Shown here in pieces: positions 19,470 through 30,545 of a stretch of DNA of 39,052 nt (position 1 is its first letter; every line of letters starts with the position of its first letter). Under the pieces are notes generated by a model, which was given only the letters and a program-made list of their open reading frames with translations, had not been told where the DNA came from and did no database searches. Made by a program: the position numbers and the translations under genes. This DNA comes from Parasitella parasitica (taxonomy: Eukaryota > Mucoromycota > Mucoromycetes > Mucorales > Mucoraceae), in contig MU619377.1 in assembly GCA_025201805.1 (NCBI GenBank), positions 1-39,052 on the forward strand. Direction: 5' to 3'.

Positions 19470-22400
19470 TTAAGTGGATTTATAAGGGGGATTGACTAAT
19501 GATACAGAACTTGGGGCCATCTGTTGGGGCAGATTCAATTCACTCAACAACGCATTCATTTCATTCGATGGCATAGAAGGAGGGGGAGGAGGAGGCCTTG
19601 AATGAGCCGATAAAGAATTGCTTTGAGTTGAGTCAGTATCTATATCATCATCCACCGCTGTCTGCGCTACTAGGGCTTCTTTCAACGTGGCCACTCGGAT
19701 ACTGCTCCGTTTGTCTTCAATCGATATGGGTGAACGCTAGAGTGAAGTATGTCAATTGCCTAATTTACGAAACATACCATGTTTGTAGGCCTACCTCCAT
19801 TTCTGCATGCTCCCAAGGGCTTGCTAGTCTAAGCTTATTCTCTGTTGACTCGATCAGAATCCTTGAGCGTATGGTTTGATCGTTTCTCACTAATATTACA
19901 CTGTTTTAGTTACATACATCAAATTGGGGAGAATTGATAGCCAACATACAAAATGCATCCGATCCCCATTTGGCAAATAGCTTGGCCTCCAGATCTAGCC
20001 CATAAGTGTCTGTTTCATCCCGTAAATTGCCTTCCTTTGAAATCAGCTCGACAATTGTACTTCGATGAATCCATGCCGTATTTGCTTTCGTCACTGAATC
20101 GTCAACGCTAATAGAAAACAGCTCGGGTTCGTTGATAGTGTTGTCGACAGACTCTGTCAATAAAAGGTCGTCTGAATGTGTTCCTCTTTTTGCTTTAATG
20201 GTGTTGACGTAGTCCAGCAAGGGCTGGATCTTGTAAAAATCTGCAACCATGGCAAACCAAGAGATCAGGGCAGACTCGATTGCATACTGTCTTGTCTGCA
20301 AGGTTATCTCGTCGTCTTGGATACATTGTTGAATCTTGAAAATGAGAGGCACAATTAACGTTGTTGCATCAATTCCAAATTTACGGTTGAGGAGGCATAA
20401 GTAGGCGTAAAAAAATCTTAAATCGGTAATGTTGAAATCTGATATCAAAATCCAATCTAGCATAGTGTGAATTAAGCGATCGACGAATATAGTGTCGTGG
20501 TATTCAGTCAAGGAGTGTTTGGGATATTTGCTATAAAAATCATGTCAGATGTGATCCAATCAAGCAAAATAGAGCCTTACTCTGTTGAGTCAAAAGACAC
20601 TTTGGATGGGATGTTCTGTAGGAAGCCATACAGGCATCTAGCAAAAGTCATACGGGTTTTGGAGTTTTTCTCATATAATAGGCCGAGAGCTGGACACCAT
20701 GCAGCCAGTGGGATCTGTGTGCCTGCGATTCTAAGTTCTGCTTCGCTTGAATCAGGTGTAATTGCTGATTGGGATCCTTGGACAACGCTATCCAAGCAGC
20801 ACAAGACAATGGATCGATAATCGTGGATCAACATGCCATCTACCTGTTCCAACGAAGTACTGGTTCGCAACTTGGAAGTCAGGTACCCTATCATATCGTT
20901 CAATTGGTTGTCATAATAGTTCTGTGTTGCTAAACCACCGATAGAATGAACAAGGCCATGTTGTATAAAGTGGGCATGGCTACTCTTCTTTTCCGCATCG
21001 TTGATTCCTTGCTCAATTCCATTAGTAACGACAGCAGATGCATTGAACGAATGATACTGAGTTGTTTTGATAAGGAGAGTAAATAATGCATTCAGTACTT
21101 CCAATACAGAGATGCCGACAAGAGGCACATTTGCATTAAGAATTGAATCGAGTGAGGAAATCAATGCCGCATGTTTATTATCCATAACATTTTGTTCTTG
21201 GTTGTTGCCGGCGTCCAATTGTTGCAATAGATCTGATACTAGCAGATGTCTGTATTGGGGCTGTGGAACCAAGGAGAATGTTTAATAAGGTAAATGAGTG
21301 CGTTCTTGATAGCTTTTTTTTTTTTACCTGTAGAGAATCCAACACTAATTTCATAATTTTTACAGTCAAATGAGGAGGCCACCATTTCTCCTTTTCATCC
21401 AAATAGCTAGAAATAGAGTTTTAATCGCTCGTTTTCAATAAATGTTATCGTACAAAAGCCTACATGAATAGAGGAACAAGAGAAAGCCTGACAGAAGGTC
21501 CAGTGACCTTGTTGAATAGGATGGATACTGTATGTGCTGCTATTGATTCAATGATTTCAGGGTTAACTCTGTTATTATCCAATGCTGAATCTCGAATATC
21601 AACTGTGCCATCGCTGTATAAAAAGATGGTTACATGATAATCCTGTTCTAGATGATACTGCTTGAATTACCTTGTGTTCAGCTCTGCTTTAGCTGGTTTT
21701 GAAGCCATAGTAATGATTAAAGGAGGCAGTAAAATGCTTAATTGCATTTTAAAATTAGAAGATTGGAGAGCTCCTGACGTTACGGCAGCTTGAACAGCTC
21801 GATGGCCGATATAACTCATCCTGTACATGTTAGTTTTAAATCCCTCACGTCAAATACCAGTCTTTCTTACTTTAATGCAAATGCTTGGTCTTCGTTAGTA
21901 TAATAATTGCAAAAACTTGAAAATTTGCTTAGCAGAGATTCATAATCAGTTGTAAAACTTGAGTCCACACCTAGCGTTGTGCCATCATGATAGCTACAAA
22001 AAACAATGAACTATAAGCATATCACATTAGCTTCCAGCAATTTTTGTTTGAATTGTATCAAATTTACAGTTTCACAGCTACGGTCGATGATCTCTAGATC
22101 CCTTGTATCGACCAGTAAACTTAATATCTTTACAATGTACTTGGAAAATATGTTTAAATCTCGATTGCAGGTCTGAATTAACGCTTTCACAATCTGCAAA
22201 GTGACCAAATTATTACTATCCATGACTAAATGTAAGCAACATTTTCAAACTGAATTGGAAAAGAAAACAAAAACAAAAAAAAAAGGGAAATACATACGAT
22301 TTTCTTCCCTTTCTTGTATCTTTTTCAGCTTTTTTTTGTAGAAAAGAGCCGACTTTTGTCAGTTTTGCAGGTCTTGAGCTCGCATAAAAAGTCAAGTAGC

Positions 22401-22506
22401 TAAGCTCGGAAGAACGAGGTATAGCGCTTCCATCTTTTAATGGCGGATAGCAATTATTGATCAGAGTAGCATGTTTAATGTGAACACAAGGAATACAGTT
22501 AACCAT
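19470..22506 (-). CDS. EFR3: Efr3-like plasma membrane scaffold for PI4-kinase
   Basis: EFR3 anchors the Stt4/PI4KIIIalpha complex at the plasma membrane. The model is complement(join(19470..19736, 19795..19889, 19950..20530, 20581..21260, 21328..21406, 21464..21613, 21671..21820, 21871..22010, 22068..22215, 22298..22506)), 832 aa. The N-terminus is diagnostic: MVNCIPCVHIKHATLINNCY with two cysteines (C4, C7) that could be palmitoylated, then RSSELSYLTFYASSRPAKL and KVGSFLQKKAEKD. The rest is an alpha-helical repeat fold without catalytic motifs (for example SCETFIVFCSYHDG, MSYIGHRAVQAAV, YLDEKEKWWPPHL). The C-terminus has a poly-Pro patch (SRPPPPPPS) and ends LVNPPYKST. Nine introns were placed by frame continuity; the first two were chosen among alternatives because only these keep the EFR3 motifs in frame. 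Confidence 0.88.
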
Positions 22507-23177
22507 TGTTTTTTTGTGGGGAATGATTAGTATGTAAGGAAAGGAAAAAGGAGTGCGTAAAGAGTGATGGAAGATGGATTTTCTGAACCAAAAGGGAGGA
22601 AGAAAAAGGAAACTGAGCATCATTATTGCACACATTTGTGTGTTTCGGAGTTACCCATCTAACACAACAAAGCACCACTCTCTTTTCATTTGGGATTTCA
22701 TTAGTCTGCCAGTCAAGAGGTCAATTGATGCAAATATGCCGCATAGCAACTAGATGGCAGTGCCTCCCATTAAATTAACAAAAAATCTATTGTTTTTGCC
22801 AAATAACTTGGTCTCTAAAGTGCAGCAAATTTGCTGCCATGTGGAGGACACCAATACTCACCTTTTTTTTTTTTTTTTTTTTTTTTACAAGCACTCATAT
22901 GCCATGGCCTCAAGAAAAAATCGCCACGATGCTGGTTTCATTGTATCTATTTTCAGACTGCAATCGATGGTAGAAACCATTGTCTAGCGAAACATGTAAA
23001 GCTTCAGTGCCTTGAATCCCAGTTGAGCAAGGCTTGGGTGACGTAAAGAATCACCAAAAACAAGCAGAATGTTTTTTTTTTTTTGTCAGTCGTCTGGAGA
23101 TGTCGCGAGGATCAAAGTATGCGGGGGGTGACATATTTTTGTTTATTTCAGTCCTTTCTTTATTCATCAAACCCATC
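22507..23177. promoter_or_regulatory. Divergent intergenic region between EFR3 and MIC10
   Basis: The two start codons face away from each other across 671 bp, so the segment must hold both promoters. It contains a 26-nt T run at about 22862-22887 and a shorter one at 23073-23084. No clear TATA boxes or operator-like repeats stand out. Confidence 0.45.
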
Positions 23178-23619
23178 ATGTCTGTCGAAAACAGAATCTC
23201 AAGTGAAGACATTTTAGCACAAAAGGTATATATAAATCTCGCAGTTCTAAAGACGTATTAGCATTTTGAAAAGTAACATTCAATTGTGATAGTGGGATCA
23301 AACCATCTCTAATTTTGTTGTGAAGACTGGCCTTGGTTTAAGCGTAGGTATTGTTGCCTCTGCCTTATTATTCAAGAGTAAGTTGGAAGTGTTGAAATCG
23401 GCAATGAGTTTGGTTTTCAAACGTTGTTCTTAGAACGTAGCTGGCCCATTGCTGTCGCCACTGGTTGGGGTTTTGGTGTTGCTTATGCCGATGCTCAAGT
23501 AAGATTACAACATTAGCATCTGCAATTCATCAATTAACGAATGATTTCGTGTGTAGCGTATTTTCCATCCTTCCAACATTCCAGGCGCCAAGTTTGAGAA
23601 AGAGAAGCCTACAGTTTGA
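23178..23619 (+). CDS. MIC10: MICOS complex subunit Mic10
   Basis: Mic10 is a small mitochondrial inner-membrane protein that bends membrane at cristae junctions. The model is join(23178..23225, 23293..23377, 23434..23498, 23557..23619), 86 aa, normal for the family. Order: hydrophilic N-terminus (ILAQKWDQTISNFVVKT), helix 1 with GLGLSVGIVASALLF (about 29-43), a short positive loop KKR (44-46), helix 2 with the glycine motif ATGWGFGVAYAD (about 53-64), and a polar tail. The hairpin of two glycine-rich helices with a positive loop is diagnostic. Introns split the gene at W17, K45 and after Q66. A further in-frame Met lies upstream (MSRGSKY, 23100) but is separated by non-homologous sequence, so the later start was chosen. 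Confidence 0.93.
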
Positions 23620-25074
23620 AAGAAAGTTATATCCATTTGCAGATAGGAGGAAAACCAAGAGAAATGTGAGATTATTATCAAATAGAAGCAAGAAATTCAA
23701 ATAAAAAAAATATTGCATACTGATGGTTTCAAACTTGAGGAATTAAGTATGAACTATCGACTAGTAACAGGATATGTATGGCTGCTAACCCTTCCCACCA
23801 CCACCACCACCACCACCCAGACATCAAGCTCATTTTCGAAATCTTTGTTGCAAAGAAAATTATCGATTCGACAATTGGATCAAGTCTTTAGCCATTCACC
23901 ACCGAGTAGACAGAGTGATAGTACAACCTCTCAATGTTAGCTAGTTTACCTGAGGTTTGGTTTTTGATAGGGATAGATCTCATTTTGCTCAAATGATTGA
24001 AAACAAATTATGCGTCAATGACCAATCTTGAGACGCTTGCATTAGACGTGTAATCAATCAGGGCGCATAGCATACATCAATCCAACAACTATCATGAAAT
24101 GAATGAAATAATGTGGTATATAAAGTGTAAGCTGCAGCTTTTATTCGCAAAACAATGGTCTATAATCAGTAATTAACTTGCTGATTCATGTTATCTCAAG
24201 TACGTTACTGGAAGCACCAATGCTTATGTTATCTGGAGCAGTAACTTTGAAAAGCTGCAGATTATCGCTCAGATGTCTCTTTTTACGCCGCATGCAATCC
24301 TCGAACGTTTCTGGAGTAAGCACAAATAAGGTATCATATCCATGAATCCATCATTAGCTGCGTACAAGAAAGACGTACTGTAAATGTTCGCATCGCAGGA
24401 CTGGAATTCACTAAATTTGGTGCTCCCCCATCAAAAGGAAGACAATTTGGTCACTACCAATGACAGTTTGTGCTGTCGAGGACCTTTGATATCAAATTGC
24501 TCCGATCGGCAGATAATGCATTGTCATAGGAATACGGTACAGAAGCTATGTTTGCAGAGAATAGTAACGAAAAAAGTAACTAGACGGTATGCAGAGATGG
24601 ATAAATGTCAAATATCACATTCACGATTGTGAGTCTGCTTGGGCACATCGACTCAAGCATGCATTGAGTCGTTCATTATTGAGTTGTGGTTTTTGATCGA
24701 TCGAACAGGAAATCCATACAATTGTCAATTATTTGCCTCGAAACATGTAAAGATGTGAGCAATGCCAGATTTTCATTCAAGTTGAATGATCATAAGCATA
24801 CATTGCGAACTCCTCCATTCAAACTTGCGCGTGTTACATATTGCTTTCTGCTCAAAACTGATCCAGCATTCAGCAACGAGACGTAATGACCTCATCCTTT
24901 TGTCCGCATACCTGTGATTCGAATAAATAACGATGAACTGCAAATAAAATCGGTAAAATTCTAACAAGAAAAACTACAAATTAATGCGGGTATCAACTAG
25001 CAATATAATCACTTTAACACTGCATGAAGTAGCAACAAAGATTTACCCATTGATCTCTTTACCCACTAAACTAA
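23620..25074. other. Non-coding interval after MIC10
   Basis: No gene is supported. A (CAC)n stretch is present at about 23797-23817. One open stretch at 24183-24329 reads YVTGSTNAYVIWSSNFEKL and LFTPHAILERFW before a stop and looks protein-like, but it has no start, no partner exon and no family that I can name. The remainder has only short frames. Confidence 0.4.
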
Positions 25075-25955
25075 TACTTGTCCTAGTGGATGACCTTCCC
25101 CTACTTGATTCAGGTTGATCCATATACTGACTGGAATATACTTTGTCTTCAATAATAGAGGACGTATATTTTTTTCAACAATCAGTAGTCAAATGTAAGC
25201 AACATTTGATCCGGACGAGACCCAAAAGCGCCTTCTTTTTTTCCCGTGTAGAGAAGCACTGATTGCGTATCAACCAAGTGTACTCTAGTGGATGACCCCT
25301 CCTTACTTGATTCAGGTTGATCCATATACTGACTGGACTATACTTTGCCTCCTATAATAGAGGACGTATATTTTTCAACAATCAGTAGTCAAATATAAGC
25401 AACATTTGATCCGGACGAAACCCAAAAGCGCTTTCTTTTATCCTAGTAGATGACCTCTCCCTACTTGATTCAGGTTGATCCATATACTGACTGGAATATA
25501 CTTTTCCTCCTATAATAGAGGACGTATATTTTTTTCAACAATCAGTAGTCAAATGTAAGCAACATTTGACCGGACGAAACCCAAAAGCACTTTCTTTTTT
25601 TTTCCCGTGTAGAGAAGCATTGATTGCGTATCAATCAAGTGTCCTCTAGTGGATGACCTCTCCCTACTTGATTCAGGTAGATCCATATACTGACTGGAAT
25701 ATACTTTGTCTTCAATAATAGAGGACGCATATCTTTCAACGATCAGTAGTCAAATGTAAGCAACATTTGATCCGGACGAGACCCAAAAGCACTTTCTTTT
25801 TTTCCCGTGTAGAAAAGCATTGATTGCGTGTCTTCTGGTGGATGACCCCTCCCTACTTGATTCAGGTTGATCCATACACTGACTGGGATATAATTTGCCT
25901 CCTATAATAGACTACGTATATTTTTCAACAATCAGTAGTCAAATGTAAGCAGCAA
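25075..25955. repeat. Minisatellite, five copies of a 160-200 bp unit
   Basis: Copies start with gtggatgacc or gtagatgacc at 25086, 25288, 25446, 25649 and 25838, so the periods are 202, 158, 203 and 189 bp. Each contains ctacttgattcaggttgatc, a middle part with tagaggacgtatat, and caacaatcagtagtcaaat. The longer copies carry an extra segment beginning cccgtgtagagaagca, which copy 2 lacks and copy 4 has shortened. The block tcaaatgt-aagca-acatttga is a perfect 8-bp hairpin in copies 1, 3 and 4, has one mismatch in copy 2 and is destroyed in copy 5. gtcctcta and tagaggac form an inverted pair about 80 bp apart in the unit. Confidence 0.9.
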
Positions 25956-26648
25956 GCACGACAACGAAGATTCTATTCAGGAAATTCCCTCAAATTACCC
26001 TCACCTATTCAACATAAGATTGCTGATTAGAATGATGCTCACAGCAATCGGTTGCACTGGAATGCAATGTCTAGATCGCTGTCTACGTATACGCAATACA
26101 CATACGTACGGTAGCAAAGAGAGATGAATCTGCAAGAATAGCCAGTATTAAGCAGCACCGTACATTTTACTGTAACATGAGAAATTTCGTAGATGAGTCC
26201 GTAATAGAAAGCTATTCGTGCCTTTTGAGAGTTGGAATAAAAATAAAATAAAAGATAGAATGTCGCGCATCTTTCATTACTATATTCGCAGAAGATGACG
26301 CAGGCCAGCCTGCTTTCTGCCGAACGGGCATTCACTTTGCTGATGGACAGACATCCGTTCCGGACAACTCTTGCCCTCCTCTCTGCACTTTTCGCTTGAC
26401 GCATCAGCATGCAATCAATTGGCCATAGCCAACTTTTGATAAAGCCGCATGATAAAGGCACAATTTTTCGACTATTGAATGACAATGTCAATGTCAATGA
26501 AATACTGCATTCATAAAGCATGGAGCCTTCCCCTTCCAAAATAACAGAAAATGGCTTGCAAGACTCTCTTTATGCAGTCATTGCTTAAAAACGCACACAC
26601 ACGATCTGTAGATTTTTGCACTTTACATATACTTTTTGACACGAGGAT
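25956..26648. other. Interval between minisatellite and the D-ExK family gene
   Basis: The minus strand has a 166-codon open frame (26539 to 26039) of Cys-rich, unfamiliar composition, which I do not regard as a gene: it has no domain, no splice context and its codons do not resemble those of nearby genes. A short plus-strand frame at 26521 (MEPSPSKITENGLQDSLYA) lies upstream of the next gene but ends in a stop. Confidence 0.35.
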
Positions 26649-27566
26649 ATGATCAGCAAGGGTAGAGGGAATAGGGACAAACTAGCTATCAGAGTCAACA
26701 TAACAACTACGAAGCTAGGGGCATTAATCGCAGAAGATGTACAAAGAACCGCACTACTGGACATACTAGAAATAGTAGCTAGAAACGTAATTGTTGATAC
26801 CAAGATAGCCGTAAAGAGCAACGAATCAGAGATGGCTTCTTATCGCAAAATTACCATGATACTGGATTGCTTGTTGAAGGACTCAAGTATTGACCTTAAG
26901 GAGTAAGTAATAAAAAAAAAAAAAAATAGATTCATATGATCAGGGTTACTTACTCTTTGAGGAATCAAACATAGCTGTAAAACGACATGCAAAGTAAGCA
27001 AATTAATTGCAAAAGATCATGAAAGCATGTACGGTGACACCATCCCTCCCGGCCGCGGTTTTGGGCGCCGTATTGATCTTTTGCTGTCATCGAAGAATGT
27101 TGAGCTGTCAACAAACGAGTGGAAATGCAAGAAAGTCAGTCCTGATCAATTGATTACACAACAGACCAATAGTATACGAATGAATAAGGCCATCTTGAGC
27201 AAGCTCCATCGATTACCATATCAAGAGGGAGATTTAGAGAAACTATACACCATAAGCATGGATTGGATTGGTAAGTGGCGTATTGTAAACTATTCGAATG
27301 CACATAGAGCTGACACATACATGTCATATATAGGGCCCAAAGGATATATGTTTGCTGTAAAAAAAGTTGCTGATATCCATGTTGCAGTTCGTTTGAAGAC
27401 CCTCTTGATGCCAGAGTATTTATTCCAGTTGCCGGATTTTCCCAACACGCTTGACGCATTGTATTCCTGGAGCTGCCACCAAATACAGCTCGAGGAAATA
27501 GTTCTGCCAGCCGCAATTACTGAAGAGCAAACTGAATTGTTTTCGGCATTATCGATAACAACATAG
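26649..27566 (+). CDS. Uncharacterised fungal family protein with D...ExK signature
   Basis: The model is join(26649..26902, 26975..27566), 281 aa. The intron (72 nt, with a 15-nt A run) joins LKD to CKTTCKVSKLIAKDHESMYG in frame. Motifs in order: SNESEMASYRKITMILDCLL (about 58-77), GFGRRIDLLLSSKNVELSTN followed directly by EWK, then ITQQTNSIRMNKAIL, ISMDWIGKWR, and GYMFAVKKVADIHVA. To my recollection this set of motifs occurs in a large uncharacterised family in Mucoromycota genomes. The D in RRIDLLL followed 14 residues later by E-W-K has the form of the PD-(D/E)xK nuclease active site. That is inference only. Compared with remembered relatives the protein looks short at the C-terminus, so it may be a truncated copy. 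Confidence 0.6.
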
Positions 27567-27814
27567 GCGATGAGAATAACAAAGTAGGTTCTCCCGATGT
27601 CTACTTGACCCCCCACAAAGACCAAAAAACAATCAGTAGTATTAGCAATTAGAAAAAAAACTATAAAAGGTTTAGAGCTTTGTATCACTGACCAATTTGA
27701 ACACCCTTGTTCTTGAAATCGGGCACCTTCCGATTATAAGAAGTGCTCAATAACAATCCTTTGAGAGTTGCTCACTTGAATATAGGGATCCCAACCTTGT
27801 TTTGATTCATCGTA

Positions 27815-27982
27815 ATGGGCACCAAAGATAGTGTTTTAAAAGGAAAAATGGAGCGCCACAGGTTGATGATTGAAGGAACTATGTCGCAAAGAATTGCAGA
27901 TGCATGTAACTACGTTTGCCTCAGCGATCATACGCTTAAAACAAAACATAATGTAGCAGGGTTGATGAGACTTGCTGCTTAA
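27815..27982 (+). pseudogene. Fragment of a transposase C-terminus
   Basis: A 55-codon frame whose product (SVLKGKMERHRLMIEG, MSQRIADACNYVCLSD) lines up with the C-terminal part of the intact transposase in this window (SVCKSKLKREALLEEE, LTTRIRDACNSVLLSD). Shared features are the S-V-x-K-x-K spacing and RI-x-DACN-x-V-x-LSD. The catalytic core is absent, so this is a remnant, probably of a related rather than identical element. The 5' flank gives no further match by eye. Confidence 0.6.
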
Positions 27983-28173
27983 TCAAGGAAGAGACAGAAG
28001 GGAAATGTGACTCGACACTATGTACACAGAAATTACCACAAAGACCGTGTAAAGAAAAGTAGTAAATTAATTTATTATACATGAAAAATGAACTGAAATA
28101 GTGTTATGGGATCGAGATAGAAATACAGAGTAAATGTAAAGAGCAAGGGGGGGGGGGGGAGAAGGAAAAAGTC

Positions 28174-29822
28174 TTAGGAATCTACGGGAGGATTAACGGA
28201 AGCAGCTTCGATACCCTTGGGTGCTTTCTTGCCCTTCTTTTCGAGTTCTTCGGCAATGTTGATACCGTACCACTTGAGTTGACGTCCTATTTCATCCAGA
28301 GACTTTTGCTTTGTCTCTGAAATGAAAATAAAGACAAAGATGAAAGCAACCAAAGAAAGGCCTGCAAAAATCAAAAAGACATACGGGCCACAGGCAGCTA
28401 GTAAGGTGGGGAAAATGAGACCGATAACAAAGTTACAGAGCCAGTTGATGGCCAAACAAGCGGACGAAGCAGCACCGACAGCATAAGTGGGGAAAGACTC
28501 TCCAGTAATAACAAAGGGAACCATACCAAATCCAATGGCAAAGAAGGCGACGTAGAGCATAATACAAACAACTTGAAGAGCATCGACATAGAATCTCATA
28601 GCGATGGTCATGACAACACACCAAATACACATACCGGCAGTGGAGATCAGTAAGAGAGTTTTACGACCAAGACGATCAATGAGACCAAGACCAACACAGG
28701 TGATGACGACGTTCAAAGCAGCAACACCAACAGTAACATACTTGGCATTATCCCCGAAAGAGAGTTCAAAAATGTTGGTAGAATAGTACATGATGGCATT
28801 GATACCGGTTAATTGAGAGAGAGCATGGACGACGAAAATCTTCATGCAGAGCTTGGCCAGGACGCCGATGGACATGACTTGGAGGATATTGAGTTGGGCT
28901 TCAGATTCAAAAATGGCATTGTCGCCTTCAGCCTTAATAGCAGTGTTGTCGAAACCGTTAGCCGAGTCCTTGTCATTCTCAGGAGCAGGCTTATTGTCTT
29001 CAGCACCCTTAGTAAGACCGAGAAGCATATCAGTGAACTCAGCTTCAACATCACCATTACGAAGCTTGATGAATTCGACACGAGCTTCGTCGATTCTGTT
29101 TTGGCCAACCAACCAACGAGGAGATCTGGCGCAGAAGGGGAGAATAAGCATTTGAGCAATGGTGGGGACAACGGTAATAACAACAATGATACGCCATCCA
29201 ATGGCAGAGCTCAAACCGAGAGAAATACATTCAATGATCAGAATACCAAGAGTTGTGAACAATTGCAAGAGAGAAGTGAGGGCACCACGAAACTTGGGGG
29301 GAGAAATTTCAGAGACGTAGATACCGATAACACAGGTCATGAAACCAGAGCCAATACCAACAAAAATACGACCGATAGCGAATTGAGCGGAAGAGGTGGC
29401 GAGAGAAAGAAGAATGGCACCAATAAAGAAATTGACATTCATGATAATCATAGAATCACGACGACCGAATTTGTTTGCCATATAGCCATTGGACATGGCG
29501 CCGAGAAGACCACCTATAGCAAACATACCATTGGTGACACCCCTATAAACGTCATTAATATAACTAGACACCTTTTGAGGTTGTTAATAAAAAAAAATAA
29601 AAAAAAAACTTACCAAATCCAATCGCTCATAGGAATACATTGAGGAAGAGGCGAATTGGGATAGTAGGTGACCACACCAGGATTCACATTGGGGCAGTAT
29701 CTTACATTGTTACCAGGAATGTTTAATGCAGAAGTATTGAAACCAGAATTGAAAGAACCCAATGATGCAATCATTGCACAGAAGATGACAAAGGGCTTTA
29801 AGGAAGATGTCCTTGAATCCAT
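28174..29822 (-). CDS. Hexose transporter, sugar porter MFS
   Basis: A 532-aa proton/sugar porter or facilitator of the plasma membrane. The model is complement(join(28174..29563, 29614..29822)) with one 50-nt intron joining SDWI to CYINDVYRG. Sugar porter motifs: NKFGRRDSM after helix 2, GRIFVGIGSGF in helix 4, ARSPRWLVGQNRIDEA after helix 6 (PESPR motif), QLTGINAIMYYST in helix 7, DRLGRKTLL after helix 8 and ETKQKSLDEI after helix 12 (PETKG motif). The central loop is long and charged (ENDKDSANGFD). Codon use is strongly biased (many ACC, GGT, AAG, GAG), which points to high expression and leaves a 276-codon open frame on the opposite strand. The specific sugar is not determined. Confidence 0.93.
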
Positions 29823-30508
29823 TTTGTATTAATTGTAAAAAAAATAGAAAATAATAATAATAATTTAATGAAGGAAAATTTGCTCAGCATGTCAAACATC
29901 GACTATTTAAATGATTTTCGATCCTCGCAAAAAATAAAACTGACACAAAACCAGATTTTTCCGAGAAATCCAGTAAATGCGGAGCTCTGTCACTCCAGTA
30001 TCGGATTGCTTGTTTTTTCCTTATCCTACTACATTCAGGGTCCTTGAGAAAGAACGCCATCTCTTTTTCCATCCAACTTGATCTACGCTGGATATTAGTT
30101 GCATACACTAACTTCGATATCAGTAAATTCATCAATTCATTCATTGCTTGTCAAAGGAAAGGCCAAGGACCTCGAATTCCTATTAAGAATATATCAACTC
30201 CACCTTCACCAATTACATAAAATGAATGCATGCTAATTCCCAAATTAAGGTGAGTACACTTTTTTTCTTTGAAACTTGGCGCATGTTTAATTTTTTTTCC
30301 CAATGCTAAGAGATCGAACCCTGACTTTCCACCTGTGAAAGAGTTCCAGAGCTTCATAGACATGGGCTACAAAATTCTTTGCACAATGATCAGGTTGGAC
30401 GTATAATCGTAAGAGGAGGATTAATAAGCACAGCAGGATCGATCCGAAGAACGCTGTATGCTTGATTGGACAAGTTTTCATTCTTTACACATTTGAAATA
30501 TTTCACTC

Positions 30509-30545
<37 letters not shown>

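Noticed and set aside
25086-25953. CRISPR-like array
   Set aside because: Units are 160-200 bp with no short repeat/unique spacer pattern, and the genome is eukaryotic.
26039-26539. 166-codon minus-strand open frame as a gene
   Set aside because: No recognisable domain, atypical composition and no splice or start context beyond an ATG.
28813-29643. 276-codon plus-strand open frame as a gene
   Set aside because: It lies wholly antisense to the well-supported hexose transporter, has low-complexity Asn/Thr-rich composition and no domain.
30301-30370. Possible tRNA on the minus strand (GGGTTCGATC box and a 5-bp stem CTTTC/GAAAG)
   Set aside because: The T-stem does not pair, the loop lacks the invariant T before the anticodon position, and the variable region is too short. 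At best a chance or tRNA-derived remnant.
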